This document shows, piece after piece, positions 39,568-49,608 of a stretch of DNA of 64,000 bases. This DNA comes from Paenilisteria newyorkensis. Its GTDB lineage: Bacteria; Bacillota; Bacilli; Lactobacillales; Listeriaceae. Numbering within the stretch: the stretch's first letter is position 1; every line of letters begins with the position of its first letter. The DNA is taken from positions 1 through 64,000 of the forward strand of contig NZ_JNFB01000013.1 of the NCBI RefSeq assembly GCF_000766145.1, read 5' to 3'. The translations under genes and the position numbers were made by a program. The notes beneath the pieces are model-generated. The model did not search any database. It was not told the origin of the DNA and saw only the letters and a program-made list of their open reading frames with translations.

Positions 39568-41178
39568 TTATCTTGCTAATAATTCTTCTTTGGCATGACC
39601 ATGCTTCAGCAACTCCGGTTCATACTTCCGAATATCTTCTTTATCCACCGCCTCAAAGCCATAAATCTTAATGAGCTTTTCCATTTCTTCTTTGGAATCC
39701 GCTTCAAAATGACCCAGCACTTTCTGTTTGTCTCGAATGGTTGCCCCGAATTTAATTGCCTGCTCTTTGCTAGATACTTCTACTTCCTCTACTGTTAATA
39801 ATTGCTCTTTTTGATTCCGGTATACCATGATTTCCGCCACTTTCTCTATGTCGGTGTGTTTCGAAAGGGTATCATTCCAATCTTTATAGAGCGTGTCTTT
39901 GATAGTTAAATCACCTTTCGTGTACGCTGCATAAAAATGCTTGACCTTATTAATAAAAGCTATTTCGTTTGTGCTAAAGTCCTCAAAAAGCTTGTCGAAC
40001 CGATACCCTTTTGTTTCTCGAATCGCTTGTAATTTGTCGGCACATGTTTGTGCTGCCGTTTGTATATCTAATACCGGTTTTTCCTTTCCATTCTTTTGCT
40101 TTTCACTGAAAAACAAAGAAATGTCCATGTGATTTGTTACTTCCATGGTTTCCGAGAAATTGGCCTCTGCTTTATGAAAAGCCGCAATCATTTTCCAATC
40201 CACTTGCGCCGCTTCGCTCACCGCTTGGTATACAGCTACATTAGCAGTAGGGATAACAAAATCGTCTGGAATCAATGGTAAGAATGTCATATCATGCCCC
40301 TCGCTTGTTTCAAACGCCATGTCTCGGAAACGATCCACGAAACGTTGACCAGCGCGATCATTATCCACCGGAAAATAAATGCTCGTTGGCATCACGCCAC
40401 GAGATTTATACGTGTGGTCAATCATATTCCAGACCGTTTTTTCATGAACCCCTGTCATTGCGATTAGCCGGCAATCTTTCAACGAAGCTTCCTGTAACGT
40501 CCAGTAACTTAATAAATCAACGGGACTTTCAAAAAAATACAAAGACTTTGGAATGCCTAAAGAGACATTAAACCCATAATTGGCTTCAGAATTTCGACCC
40601 ACTAATTTTTTTGTTCCTCGCTTTCCGTATTCATCCTCGTTTCGCTGGGTTCCTTGAATCGTCACGCCAACCCGTTTCCCTGTTTTTCCCCATACAAAAA
40701 GACAATCCTTGTCGCCTTTATACGTGGATTGTCTAATGAGACCTTTTTCTATGAGTGCTTGTACAATCGTGGGAGATACACCTCTTTCCTGACATAAATA
40801 TGCCTCTACAGCTTGTGTATTGGCATCATGTTTATAAAAATATCGAAATGGTTCTTTTGGTTTTTGTACAAAGGTGGACGGTTCTCTTTTCGTATATTCC
40901 TCGCCTTGTAACATGTTAATCGCTTCATAAAAGCTCTTGTCAAAAAACGTTTGCGCAAAGCTGATCACGTCCCCCGCTTTCCCATTGGTAAACCAGCTAT
41001 ATGAATTCGTTTCTCGATTCACCCATAAGCTACTATGTTCCGCACTATAATAATCTTTGCCATTTTTCGTCGTCAAGTCGAAACCTTGTTGCTCACAAAA
41101 ATCAACAATATCTACTTGCTTGGCTACTTTCTTCTTAGCTTCCATCTCCTCTTTCCACTTTTGCCTCGTTTCAGCCAT
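39568..41178 (-). CDS. Primase-like protein of conjugative plasmids (CHC2-like plus TOPRIM)
   Basis: This 536-residue protein starts with a CHC2-like domain lacking the zinc cysteines (VDIVDFCEQQGFDL, AEHSSLWVNRETNSYSWFTN, GKAGDVISFAQTF), as in DUF3991/LtrC-type proteins. A TOPRIM region follows with LYFFESPVDLLSYW and the acidic FPVDNDRAG. Such proteins probably prime DNA synthesis on the transferred strand. GTAAGGAGG precedes two adjacent ATGs; the second (41178) has better spacing. The C-terminal third (about 350-536) is helical and specific to plasmids. Confidence 0.82.
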   Translation of the reverse strand: MAETRQKWKEEMEAKKKVAKQVDIVDFCEQQGFDLTTKNGKDYYSAEHSSLWVNRETNSYSWFTNGKAGDVISFAQTFFDKSFYEAINMLQGEEYTKREPSTFVQKPKEPFRYFYKHDANTQAVEAYLCQERGVSPTIVQALIEKGLIRQSTYKGDKDCLFVWGKTGKRVGVTIQGTQRNEDEYGKRGTKKLVGRNSEANYGFNVSLGIPKSLYFFESPVDLLSYWTLQEASLKDCRLIAMTGVHEKTVWNMIDHTYKSRGVMPTSIYFPVDNDRAGQRFVDRFRDMAFETSEGHDMTFLPLIPDDFVIPTANVAVYQAVSEAAQVDWKMIAAFHKAEANFSETMEVTNHMDISLFFSEKQKNGKEKPVLDIQTAAQTCADKLQAIRETKGYRFDKLFEDFSTNEIAFINKVKHFYAAYTKGDLTIKDTLYKDWNDTLSKHTDIEKVAEIMVYRNQKEQLLTVEEVEVSSKEQAIKFGATIRDKQKVLGHFEADSKEEMEKLIKIYGFEAVDKEDIRKYEPELLKHGHAKEELLAR

Positions 41179-41190
41179 CATACTACCTCC

Positions 41191-41967
41191 TTACTGCCGT
41201 TTAGACAGATACTCCTCGCTGGCCCATTGAATACTTAGACTATTTTGCGTGTGATCATAGCCATACTTGTTTACCTCACCCAGCACCTTCTTTCTCACAA
41301 ATCGGTACACGATAAATTCCTGTATCAACATGGCGACTAAAAAGTAAAACATTGGATAGTCTCCTGCTATAGACCATAACCCTGGAATAGCTAATAAGAA
41401 AAAGAGCATCGCAAATTGGAGTGCCCATAGTTGAAAAATCGATAGCTTTCCTGGAAACATCACGCGCAAAAAAATGGCGAAAAGTAATTGTGGGCCAAGA
41501 ATGTACATCGACAACGTTAGTAAGTTGTCCATCATCACCATGGTGTCCAAATCACTGGTTAGCATCAGTCCTTTTTTCAAACCAATCCACGTGGCACTAG
41601 CCAATAAAACAAGTTGGGCAGCTTCTAAAAAGTACCGACCAAAAACGCCTTCTATATGAAGGTTCTCTTTTACTAAGAAATGAAAGCTTCTTCTCCCAAA
41701 CAACCGGACAACTTGCTTGTATAATAAAATATTCAGCAGCACTAATACGATAAGTAACCCCACGCAAAGTAGTAACGACGGATCCGACTGCATGCTCATC
41801 ACACAGAAAAGCTTGGTCACTTTATAGATGATGTATGCTGTGATGATCAACTTCACGCTTTTGTATTTTTTCACCACATCTGCTTGATGCTGTTCCAACT
41901 TCACCAAACAGTACAAGCAGAGACTAATAGCTAAAACAATGGCTATAAAAAATAAAAATGAACTCAT
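41191..41967 (-). CDS. Polytopic membrane protein of the transfer operon
   Basis: A 258-residue protein with about seven hydrophobic segments and a charged C-terminal tail. It overlaps the relaxase stop (ATGA) and so is translated with it. TrsB/TraB-type membrane proteins occupy similar positions next to relaxase genes in staphylococcal transfer regions, but sequence similarity was not established. Confidence 0.7.
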   Translation of the reverse strand: MSSFLFFIAIVLAISLCLYCLVKLEQHQADVVKKYKSVKLIITAYIIYKVTKLFCVMSMQSDPSLLLCVGLLIVLVLLNILLYKQVVRLFGRRSFHFLVKENLHIEGVFGRYFLEAAQLVLLASATWIGLKKGLMLTSDLDTMVMMDNLLTLSMYILGPQLLFAIFLRVMFPGKLSIFQLWALQFAMLFFLLAIPGLWSIAGDYPMFYFLVAMLIQEFIVYRFVRKKVLGEVNKYGYDHTQNSLSIQWASEEYLSKRQ

Positions 41968-43166
41968 TCCCCTCGCTCCATTTCCTCTTGTAATTCTTGA
42001 TATTTCTTTTTGTTTTTGATACTCTCAAAATCTTTGCGTAATGCTTTTTTTAGTTTGTTTAACTGGACTGGATTCAGCATGCCCGGTTGGTACGCCCCTC
42101 GATGCGAACCCTGCTTTTTTTCGAATTGTTGCTTCTCTTCTTTCCGTATCGTTCGCATCTCTCGAAGTAAGCCATTTCCAATTTTGGCGTACAATTCATT
42201 TTCTTTATTGCTCTTATACTGCTCATACCGACCCTTTTCTTTTGTTCCTTCTCCATACAGCATTTTAGTGGTCGCTACTTCTTCATTCAGCGCCTGTGTT
42301 AAAGCTGCCTTCTCTTCTGGATAATACGTGTCCATATACATCGTAGCTATCACGTCTAATTTGGCACGCACAGATGTAAGTGCCTGATTGTTGTACTTCC
42401 ATAAACGCATATCTTCTGGTAACTCTTGATAGACTCCATGCATTAATTGCCGCATACCTGGTGTCATCAAAGGGACGATTTTACGATCAGAAGGCGCGAT
42501 TCTGTCATGGATCAATTCACTTATGTGCATGAGCTGCTTATCTCTAGAAATAAGATCATTCACAACGGTGCTCTTCATTAAATCCAACGTGCCTTGCCGT
42601 CTACTTCCTTTTCTAGCTGTGTATGTTTCGCCATCCTTATTCGTAAATGTTTTATATGGTTTCGTTGGATACGGCTCTACTAATGCAATATGGATATGAA
42701 TGTTATCCGTGTTTAAATGAATGGACGCGGCCCATACCCCAGACGCTTCCATCCCCTCTGCTTTTAATGTCGCTGCCATCCCTTTTCGAATGGCTTCTTG
42801 TAAGACACCTTCGTTTAAATAGCCTGTCTTCGCTCGATAAATGCCCTGCTCTTCTAAGAAAGCATTGTTAAACGAAATCACATCTTGCCACATAATCGAA
42901 TCATTCGATTGGGCTAACTGGAAGGTATTTTTTAATTGCTTCTTTTCTTCCATCGAAAGATTCGTTTGCGTTGCCGTAAACAAGCCTGTCGATTTCTCTG
43001 GGTTCTCCATATAATGATGGTATCCGTCAAACGCATTCACATTAAACTTCGAGAAGTTCGTGTTTCGGACGGCTTCGTCACGATCAATATAGTTCACATA
43101 CTCTCCAAACTTTTTCGCATTCCCAGCCACGAATTTAGAGACGTTGACAATCGCCGGGGACGTCAT
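41964..43166 (-). CDS. MobL-type conjugative relaxase
   Basis: This 400-residue protein carries the histidine motif HLNTDNIHIHIALVEP (His150, His157, His159) that binds the metal at the nic active site, as in MobL/MobP2 relaxases of Bacillota plasmids. A conserved Tyr- and Asn-containing N-terminus (VSKFVAGNAKKFGEYVNYID) supports the family. It would nick one strand at oriT and pilot it to the coupling protein. The C-terminal half is helical and basic. The ATG overlaps the stop of the accessory gene at 43163. Confidence 0.88.
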   Translation of the reverse strand: MTSPAIVNVSKFVAGNAKKFGEYVNYIDRDEAVRNTNFSKFNVNAFDGYHHYMENPEKSTGLFTATQTNLSMEEKKQLKNTFQLAQSNDSIMWQDVISFNNAFLEEQGIYRAKTGYLNEGVLQEAIRKGMAATLKAEGMEASGVWAASIHLNTDNIHIHIALVEPYPTKPYKTFTNKDGETYTARKGSRRQGTLDLMKSTVVNDLISRDKQLMHISELIHDRIAPSDRKIVPLMTPGMRQLMHGVYQELPEDMRLWKYNNQALTSVRAKLDVIATMYMDTYYPEEKAALTQALNEEVATTKMLYGEGTKEKGRYEQYKSNKENELYAKIGNGLLREMRTIRKEEKQQFEKKQGSHRGAYQPGMLNPVQLNKLKKALRKDFESIKNKKKYQELQEEMERGE

Positions 43167-43624
43167 TCAGTCGCTCCCGTTGTCCCGCCATTCGTAGACA
43201 ATGGGGTTGTGTCCTGGTTATATTTTTTACTCGCTCGCCGTTCCATATATCCTTGTATCCTTGATTCCACAGCTTGCTTCGCTTCTGCAACTGGCGTCGT
43301 CTGCATTTGTTCCGTGAGTATCGACTTGGGAATTTTATTGTGGAAGATAATTGTGTTTAAAAGCTCGATGATAATTTGTGAGTTTTTATCCGAATGTCCG
43401 GATCGGATACGTGTAATATCCAAATCTTTTTTGAAACGTTGGTATGTGTTTTCAATAAGTCTTTCATGGTTCTCTTGTTCCGCCATAAGCGCTGCATGTT
43501 CTTCAAACACATGTTCAATCGCTTTGGATGCATTACAGTCAAAGCGTTTCATTTGTGCTTCTAAATAAGCAATACCATACGGCGTTCTAATGGGCTCGGA
43601 TAATGTCACATGAAGTCGTGCCAT
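43163..43624 (-). CDS. Probable relaxosome accessory protein
   Basis: A 153-residue charged, helical protein lying between the small ribbon-helix-helix gene and the relaxase, overlapping both (TAATG and ATGA junctions). The N-terminus MARLHVTLSEPIRTPYG and the following helical region suit a mobilisation protein that bends or marks oriT. No exact family was recognised. Confidence 0.7.
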   Translation of the reverse strand: MARLHVTLSEPIRTPYGIAYLEAQMKRFDCNASKAIEHVFEEHAALMAEQENHERLIENTYQRFKKDLDITRIRSGHSDKNSQIIIELLNTIIFHNKIPKSILTEQMQTTPVAEAKQAVESRIQGYMERRASKKYNQDTTPLSTNGGTTGATE

Positions 43625-43869
43625 TATATATCATCTCCTAACGTCTTCGTTAACTCCTCAATCGTTTGCGTAGAATAGCGCAGCTCTTGAATCACTAACT
43701 GTAATAACTCTTGATATTGACTTTCTACGCGGCCAACTTCTGGTGAAATCGCGTGGTTGTTTAGTAAAGAAACCAGGTATTTGTTTTGCGACATCTTCGC
43801 TTCCTTCGCTAAATCGCGAATCTTGGCCATCGTGTTTTGCGGTATTCCTTTAATGGTTGTGTCAGCCAT
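43624..43869 (-). CDS. Small ribbon-helix-helix relaxosome protein (MobC-like)
   Basis: An 81-residue protein whose N-terminal half (TTIKGIPQNTMAKIRDLAKE, KMSQNKYLVSLLNNH) is a typical Arc/MetJ-type ribbon-helix-helix, as in plasmid mobilisation proteins that bind oriT. The ATG at 43869 follows AAAGGAGG; a long in-frame upstream extension crosses the repeat-rich oriT candidate and is not coding. It is the first gene of the mob operon. Confidence 0.85.
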   Translation of the reverse strand: MADTTIKGIPQNTMAKIRDLAKEAKMSQNKYLVSLLNNHAISPEVGRVESQYQELLQLVIQELRYSTQTIEELTKTLGDDI

Positions 43870-43929
43870 TTGGCAATCCTCCTTTCCTTCACACAAAGAA
43901 ACCAAACGAACGGAAAGCACTTCATCCTT

Positions 43930-44237
43930 TTTGCTTTGGAAGACCTCGAAGGAGGGCTTCCAAAGCAAAGTTTTTGTTTCTTTTTTGGTCCTGTTTTTGC
44001 GAAGCGAAAATAGGCTCTTTTTGACCGACAGGGAAAAGAGAGAAAAAAAGAAAGAGCATAAGGGGAACCTGCAACCATTCCATGGTTGAAGTCGCAGTGC
44101 GACTTGTTTCCTGACGGTTCCTAAAAAAAGGGGATTTGTGCAAAAAAACAGCGAAATCGCACCATTATTTTGTGCTTTTTTGACCCCTTTTTGCACAAAA
44201 ATAACGAATTGTGCGAAAAACAGCCTTTATTGCACAA
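43930..44237. other. Candidate origin of transfer (oriT) with inverted and direct repeats
   Basis: The 385-bp gap before the mob operon contains a hairpin with 13-bp perfect arms TTTGCTTTGGAAG (43930-43942) and CTTCCAAAGCAAA (43957-43969). Direct repeats TTGTGCAAAAAAACAGC (44136-44152) and TTGTGCGAAAAACAGC (44209-44224) follow, with further TTGTGC/GCACAA copies (44168-44175, 44191-44198, 44230-44237). Position upstream of a relaxosome operon and the repeat layout suit oriT. The nic site was not recognised. Confidence 0.6.
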
Positions 44238-44254
44238 CAAAAAATGGCAAAAAA

Positions 44255-45058
44255 TTAAAGCCAATCAAGCATTTTTTGCTTGTTCTTGGCTTTTTGGATG
44301 GCCTCTTGTAACTCCTGATTCCTTGTTTCTAATTCCTTCGTTTTCTCTATTTGCATGACAATAGTAGATTCATTTCCCTGTACATTGGTTGTCATTTCTT
44401 CTTGCTTATCCTTTGGTTGGTATGAAATATTAGCTCGGAGATCTTCATTGACACGCTTAATTTTTTCATTGGATGCACGTAATTTTTTGATCTCTTTCTC
44501 ATTTTTAGCAATGGTCTTTTCTGAATCCTGGATAAACAAATCAATCTGCTTACTTTCATAATACGCTTCTGACTTCGGTTTAAAGGTCGCTTCATGTGCG
44601 ACCTTTTTCTGCGCGGCGTAAAACGGATTCGCCGTCGCCATAAAGGTATCTTCTTCTCCTTCTTGTGCTAAGGTTATCCGGACAGACTTCCAATTCTTTG
44701 GCAAGTCCTGTACAAATAACACATAGAAGCTTTCGTTAATTTTGATGAATTTCGTTTGATATTTGGTGGATACATCACCAGTTTTGATAACGGTAGCCTT
44801 TATATTTTTTATCTGCGTAACGTCATTGATCCCAACATAGAAATCCATTTCTAATCGGCGTTTATCTTCAAAATAGACACTATCAATCAATGTCACTTCC
44901 CGGTTATCCAGCGCAATAGATGCGCCTACTTTGGAATGCTTCTCCCCGTTTTCTGACGGTAGAATGAACCAACTGGAGAGTAATAAGACACATAAAAAAG
45001 CGACAATTCCTGCCGCTATCTGGTACTTCGTTCGTTTGTATTTCATCTTAGGAATCAT
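44255..45058 (-). CDS. Membrane-anchored transfer protein with coiled coil
   Basis: A 267-residue protein with one N-terminal membrane helix (about 12-32), an extracytoplasmic beta-rich domain (45-170) and a long coiled coil (about 185-260, EKTIAKNEKEIKKLRASNEK). GTGGAGGTAG precedes the ATG. It ends the secretion operon before the oriT candidate. It probably forms part of the channel's envelope assembly; no named family. Confidence 0.7.
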   Translation of the reverse strand: MIPKMKYKRTKYQIAAGIVAFLCVLLLSSWFILPSENGEKHSKVGASIALDNREVTLIDSVYFEDKRRLEMDFYVGINDVTQIKNIKATVIKTGDVSTKYQTKFIKINESFYVLFVQDLPKNWKSVRITLAQEGEEDTFMATANPFYAAQKKVAHEATFKPKSEAYYESKQIDLFIQDSEKTIAKNEKEIKKLRASNEKIKRVNEDLRANISYQPKDKQEEMTTNVQGNESTIVMQIEKTKELETRNQELQEAIQKAKNKQKMLDWL

Positions 45059-45078
45059 AGATCTACCTCCACTTCTTG

Positions 45079-46173
45079 TTATTCCGTTATACGGCGCACC
45101 ACTCCTTTAAAGGCAGACTTCCAATACACGTTATCCATGCTGTCAATCCAAACCCCATGCGATGAATTATCATTGATAAAATTCCCATCACCTAAATAAA
45201 TGCCAACATGTCCATTTACTTTATACGTATCAAAAAACACAATATCGCCACGTTTCATGTCTTTCGCCGCAATCATTTTTCCTTGCTTCACCAACGTATC
45301 GGTTGTGGTGCTTCCTAATGGTCCCAGCTCCACTCCGGCTTCAGCATAGCACCACCGAACGAAGGAAGAACAATCAAATCGCCGACGTTGCACATCGGAT
45401 TCACTTCGTCCACCGCCCCATACATAAGGTGATTTCCCCACGATGGTAGAACCTGTGGAAATGGCTTTTTCCACGGTGACACTTCCAGCACCACCAATCA
45501 ACGTCCCTTCACCTGCTCCTGTATTTGGTTGCAAGTAAGCCATCACATGCTGCACATATAATTGATCTCCATACGCCCATTGGCCATCTCGGTTCCCGCC
45601 TACTCGCTTCTGTCCATGGCTTTGAATGCGCGCAAATTCAACCGCATTGGCTGCCGTCCATCCACCATCACTTTTGATGGCAAAAGGAATAAATCCAGCC
45701 CCAAAATTATACCCTTGGATGGCTGTTTCTTTCGGACTTTTTTTGCCCTCTGCTAGCGCTCTTTTATAACCAGCCGCGAAATATTTCACGCCAGCTTGTA
45801 TCGATATAGCTGGGTCACTAATGGTGTTTGGCGGCATCCCCATCGATTCGCTAGACTGCATCACATCCGGTACACCGCCACCAGACTCCTGCATGATCAT
45901 CGCGAGTATGACATCGATACATTCCGGGATACCATTCTCTCGACAAGCAATTTCCACAAGGAGTCGATATCGCTCTACTTCTGGGGAGATATTAATGGCG
46001 GAAACTTCTCCAGATACTTGTTCCGCCTTATCATTACCCGCTACAATAACGACGATTAGCAACATAGCAAATACGATTCCTAAAACCACTAATAGTGTGG
46101 TAGAAGATAAAATCAGCCATAGACGCCGAGCCTTCCGGATACCATTTCCAATTTTACTTACTGCTCGACTCAT
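45079..46173 (-). CDS. VirB1-like two-domain peptidoglycan hydrolase
   Basis: This 364-residue protein has an N-terminal membrane helix (about 19-42), a lytic-transglycosylase/lysozyme-like domain ([14 protein letters not shown] with catalytic Glu, then [17 protein letters not shown]) and a C-terminal NlpC/P60 domain ([15 protein letters not shown] with catalytic Cys, [10 protein letters not shown] with His). This pairing is standard in Gram-positive conjugation (CwlT, TcpG, Orf14). It opens the cell wall for the transfer channel and overlaps the VirB8-like gene by 20 bp. Confidence 0.93.
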   Translation of the reverse strand: MSRAVSKIGNGIRKARRLWLILSSTTLLVVLGIVFAMLLIVVIVAGNDKAEQVSGEVSAINISPEVERYRLLVEIACRENGIPECIDVILAMIMQESGGGVPDVMQSSESMGMPPNTISDPAISIQAGVKYFAAGYKRALAEGKKSPKETAIQGYNFGAGFIPFAIKSDGGWTAANAVEFARIQSHGQKRVGGNRDGQWAYGDQLYVQHVMAYLQPNTGAGEGTLIGGAGSVTVEKAISTGSTIVGKSPYVWGGGRSESDVQRRRFDCSSFVRWCYAEAGVELGPLGSTTTDTLVKQGKMIAAKDMKRGDIVFFDTYKVNGHVGIYLGDGNFINDNSSHGVWIDSMDNVYWKSAFKGVVRRITE

Positions 46174-46783
46174 GAACCTTCGCGCTCTTTCCTTCTAACA
46201 TCAAATCAATAACCAACCAGCTACCCTGTTGCTCTTTCATGGTTGCTACATACTGTGTCACAATCGTAGATAGCTCTTTGCCATTGGCATCTTTATTAAT
46301 GGTTGTTACGTCTGCTTTCCAATAATAAGAGTCCGCATCTGCTTGCTTGGTTGCCATGTTTTCTATGCTGGTCACTTCTGTACTGCTGTATTGTGGCACC
46401 ACTGTTTTGTTTTTCTGTTCGTCTAGGAGCGCCTGATAAAACCCTGGTTCCAAACAACCTTTTGCCTTTTCAATATGTGCTAATGGCCGCTCTTTTTGAA
46501 ACGTCGGGTACACCTTCAAGAAATTTGTAAACACTTCTTTGGCTTTTTCTGCCGAAGATTTTTTTGCATCTCCAGCAGCCTTTTCATCCTTAGAACTAAC
46601 TGTTCCATTCCCTCCCGTTTGTTCCTCTTTTACAATAAGCGTTTCATCACTGGAGGTACTGATTGGAGCTTCATAGATATAAAATTTATAAATGTAAAGG
46701 CCTACTGCTACTAATAAAATGACCCCACATGTAATCACTTGTTTTTCTTTTGTGGTTAGCTTTCTTCGCTTTTTATTTGCCAT
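46154..46783 (-). CDS. VirB8/TcpC-like transfer protein
   Basis: A 209-residue protein with a basic cytoplasmic start, one membrane helix (about 15-35), a low-complexity linker and a small outer domain (about 80-200) of NTF2-like character with [20 protein letters not shown]. Position after VirB4 and size match VirB8/TcpC-like channel components of Gram-positive systems. Sequence similarity is weak, so the assignment is inferred. Confidence 0.65.
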   Translation of the reverse strand: MANKKRRKLTTKEKQVITCGVILLVAVGLYIYKFYIYEAPISTSSDETLIVKEEQTGGNGTVSSKDEKAAGDAKKSSAEKAKEVFTNFLKVYPTFQKERPLAHIEKAKGCLEPGFYQALLDEQKNKTVVPQYSSTEVTSIENMATKQADADSYYWKADVTTINKDANGKELSTIVTQYVATMKEQQGSWLVIDLMLEGKSAKVHESSSK

Positions 46784-46797
46784 CTTTTCCTCCTTGT

Positions 46798-49281
46798 TTA
46801 TACGCCACCTGCAAACAGAGCTTCCTCTTCATCCGTTATTTGAATATGCATATTTAAGTTCTGATCCCCAGCGATTGACAAAATACAGTCTCCTTTTCCT
46901 TTAAACGTAGGAATGGCTGCATACTCACTTTGCGTTAGCTGATCTTGGAAGACACGTCGCAATAAGTCCATCGATGATATATCTTGCCGAAATATCATCT
47001 TGTATTGGCATAGCCCCACAATTTGAGATAATTGATTGGCTGCAAGCACCATTTCTTCCGACTGTACGTTGTCTGCTTTCGGAAACATCCGCTCTAAACG
47101 TTGGGTCGCAAAAACGACACCAGCCAAAAATTTACGCGCTTCCGATAGCATCGTCACAAAAAACTTCGCTGTAAATGCCTTCTCTATATTCAAGTAGTTG
47201 TGACACTCGTCCATTAAGACTAAGAAACGAGTGAGATCAAACCAATGTTTCTTGCCCGTGTAGAACGCATTCATTTCCTCTCGGCCAACCTGTGTCATCG
47301 TCGCCCAAATTTGAGTGGTCGCATTATATATTTGGATGTCGAAAACATACTCGTCTAAGCTCTCTAAACCGCCTGTAGCATAGAAAACAATTTTTTTATT
47401 GGTAAAGTCCTTGATGGTAGAATGCCCATTAAAGATATTCCCATATGTCCGCAGCATGGATTCAAAAGAGCGATGCAATTTTCGTTTGATAACGCGAAGA
47501 TCGTCCTCTTCTTCTCCCTCTGCTGCCGCCTTCAGGAAGTCCACCCATTGCTCTAAGATGGGATACTTTTCTTCTGCATACTGCGTGATAGTGAGTTGTC
47601 CACCACCCCAAAGTCCTTGCGCGCGGTAGAAGTGATACACCATTTCTGATACAATATCTAGTTCGCTCTCTGTTGCATCTTTTTGTTTCAACTGGTACGT
47701 CATTTTCAATTTTTTTACGTGTTGCGCAAACGATGCTTCTTCATCAATGACGATCGTTTTATCTGGTAATTGCTTGGTTGCGTTCGGATAAACCTGGAAC
47801 AAATTCAAAATGCCAGATTCTCCGTTAAGTTGAATCGTTTGGCCGCCCTGATCCGCAACAACACCAACAAATTCTCCAGCTTTGTCAAAACCGCGAATAT
47901 AATTTCCTTTCATTCCGTTGTCTGCCAGCATCTTTTTAAGTGCGGTTGATTTGCCTGATCCCATATCGCCACAGACAAAAACGTTATAATACAAGCGAAG
48001 CTCTGACTTGTGGAATAAGTCCCAGTAAACGGTACCGTATGTCCTTGTATAGCCCCAGTAGGCAGCCGTTGGGTCTTTCAGTGATGTTTGATTATGTGCA
48101 AACCCTAGGCCCATTGCTTCTGCTGGTATTTCATTTCCTTTATGAAATGATGGCAGTTTTTCTTGCATATCATATCCCATAAACATGGACTGCCATTCCT
48201 CTTCGTTTTCATCAAGAAAGACCATACTATCAAAACCTTCCGAACGGATCGCCTTGCGTATCTCCTCTACCTGTTTTTCCAGTTCGTGGCTCGTCGTAGC
48301 GGAAATAAAAATACGCGTGTGGCACAATTTAATGGCCTCACCGCTGCCGTTCACTTTCAAGGCGAGATCTCGTGAGGCTTCGAATTCTTCGTCATTGATG
48401 TCATAGGTCGTTTGGTTGGTTGCATTGTCTCGCCGAGAACGATATTCCGTTGTCGTCTTCTTCAGTATTTCTTTAAAATCTTTTTCTGCATCCGTCATGT
48501 AGTCAATCGTAGCAATCGTATTTTCGTGATTCGTGAGACTATCCATCCAAAAGCCCAGGTATAAATTGGGGTAGCCGTACACATGTAAACACGTCTGATA
48601 TTCATTTCCTTTGCGTATATAAAACTCGTCTTTAAAACTGATGTTTCCTTGCGGCTGAATCATTTCTAGGAAATCAATTTCACTTTCCACACTTCGCTGT
48701 GGCGCATCGCCATTGACCATCGTTGCTAGGATACGTGTTTTCATATCCAAGGACTGACGTTGGATGTCTAGGAGGGTTTTGTATTTATCCTGTAGCATTT
48801 GAATGCGTTTATCCAGCTCCTGCTTGTTGGGTGCAAACAAAAAATAGTACGTGTCTCGCTTTCGGTAATCGGACTCAATGGCCCGTAGCTTTTCCAGCTC
48901 TATATGGAGTAATTTGGTTTGTACAGCGTTGGTACTGTTTTTAATTTTGTGAATGTAATATTCTTGTTGCTCTTTATTATCCTCCGGAAAATTCATAAAG
49001 ACTTCTTTTACCGGATACGGATACTCTTTCATATAGTACCAATAGCTATCCGTAATGTTGGCAAATTCATTGTCGTCTAGCATCCATATGTCAAATTTCC
49101 GAACACGAACAATATCAAAGACGGCCGTCTGTCCGCCGTATTCCACTTTGGGATAGCCTTCTGGCGTCAATCCCTTCACAACCATCTTGTCACTTATTTT
49201 GTTATAACGTTTACGCAGCGCGCGATTCCTTTTGGGCGGAGCTTTCTGTGACTCCTTGGCCTCAATGGCATCAAATTTCAT
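46798..49281 (-). CDS. virB4: VirB4-family transfer ATPase
   Basis: An 827-residue ATPase with Walker A CGDMGSGKSTALKK, a Walker B region FLVLMDECHNYLN and a VVFATQRLERMF segment, all typical of VirB4/TraE/TrsE proteins. The first half is the VirB4 N-terminal domain. It powers substrate transfer and channel assembly at the inner face of the membrane. It overlaps the PrgI-like gene by 11 bp. Confidence 0.95.
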   Translation of the reverse strand: MKFDAIEAKESQKAPPKRNRALRKRYNKISDKMVVKGLTPEGYPKVEYGGQTAVFDIVRVRKFDIWMLDDNEFANITDSYWYYMKEYPYPVKEVFMNFPEDNKEQQEYYIHKIKNSTNAVQTKLLHIELEKLRAIESDYRKRDTYYFLFAPNKQELDKRIQMLQDKYKTLLDIQRQSLDMKTRILATMVNGDAPQRSVESEIDFLEMIQPQGNISFKDEFYIRKGNEYQTCLHVYGYPNLYLGFWMDSLTNHENTIATIDYMTDAEKDFKEILKKTTTEYRSRRDNATNQTTYDINDEEFEASRDLALKVNGSGEAIKLCHTRIFISATTSHELEKQVEEIRKAIRSEGFDSMVFLDENEEEWQSMFMGYDMQEKLPSFHKGNEIPAEAMGLGFAHNQTSLKDPTAAYWGYTRTYGTVYWDLFHKSELRLYYNVFVCGDMGSGKSTALKKMLADNGMKGNYIRGFDKAGEFVGVVADQGGQTIQLNGESGILNLFQVYPNATKQLPDKTIVIDEEASFAQHVKKLKMTYQLKQKDATESELDIVSEMVYHFYRAQGLWGGGQLTITQYAEEKYPILEQWVDFLKAAAEGEEEDDLRVIKRKLHRSFESMLRTYGNIFNGHSTIKDFTNKKIVFYATGGLESLDEYVFDIQIYNATTQIWATMTQVGREEMNAFYTGKKHWFDLTRFLVLMDECHNYLNIEKAFTAKFFVTMLSEARKFLAGVVFATQRLERMFPKADNVQSEEMVLAANQLSQIVGLCQYKMIFRQDISSMDLLRRVFQDQLTQSEYAAIPTFKGKGDCILSIAGDQNLNMHIQITDEEEALFAGGV

Positions 49282-49606
49282 GTTCCTGTTCCCTCCTTTC
49301 TGCGATTTCGTCTCTATCTTCTTTTTGCCATACCACGCGTTTTTTTCGAAGTATCGTCAGCATTACTTGGTAGTTTTTCTTTCCATGTACTTCACCATTG
49401 GGGTAGACAGCCAACCAGGTGCCTGCCCCAAATAAAATGACAACAACAATTCGGATCATACTAGGAAAAAGAAAACTAAGCACAAAGCCAACAGCAATCG
49501 AAATAATGATGGTGAAGCCATCCTTTACCGTGAGTTTTTCCCATTTGTTATCGACATCAATTTCTGTTGGCACACGTAATACTTTACGTCCTTGTACTTC
49601 GCTCAT
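49271..49606 (-). CDS. PrgI-family (VirB3-like) membrane protein
   Basis: A 111-residue protein with a conserved cytoplasmic start (VLRVPTEIDVDNKWEKLTVK), two adjacent membrane helices (about 30-70) and a basic tail. This is the PrgI arrangement found just upstream of VirB4 in Gram-positive type IV secretion operons. It overlaps VirB4 and lies 2 bp from the TrbL/VirB6-like gene. Confidence 0.88.
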   Translation of the reverse strand: MSEVQGRKVLRVPTEIDVDNKWEKLTVKDGFTIIISIAVGFVLSFLFPSMIRIVVVILFGAGTWLAVYPNGEVHGKKNYQVMLTILRKKRVVWQKEDRDEIAERREQEHEI

Positions 49607-49608
49607 CC

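Noticed and set aside
43809..44196. Several minus-strand frames upstream of the MobC-like gene
   Set aside because: They cross the inverted and direct repeats of the oriT candidate and change frame at each other; composition is not protein-like.
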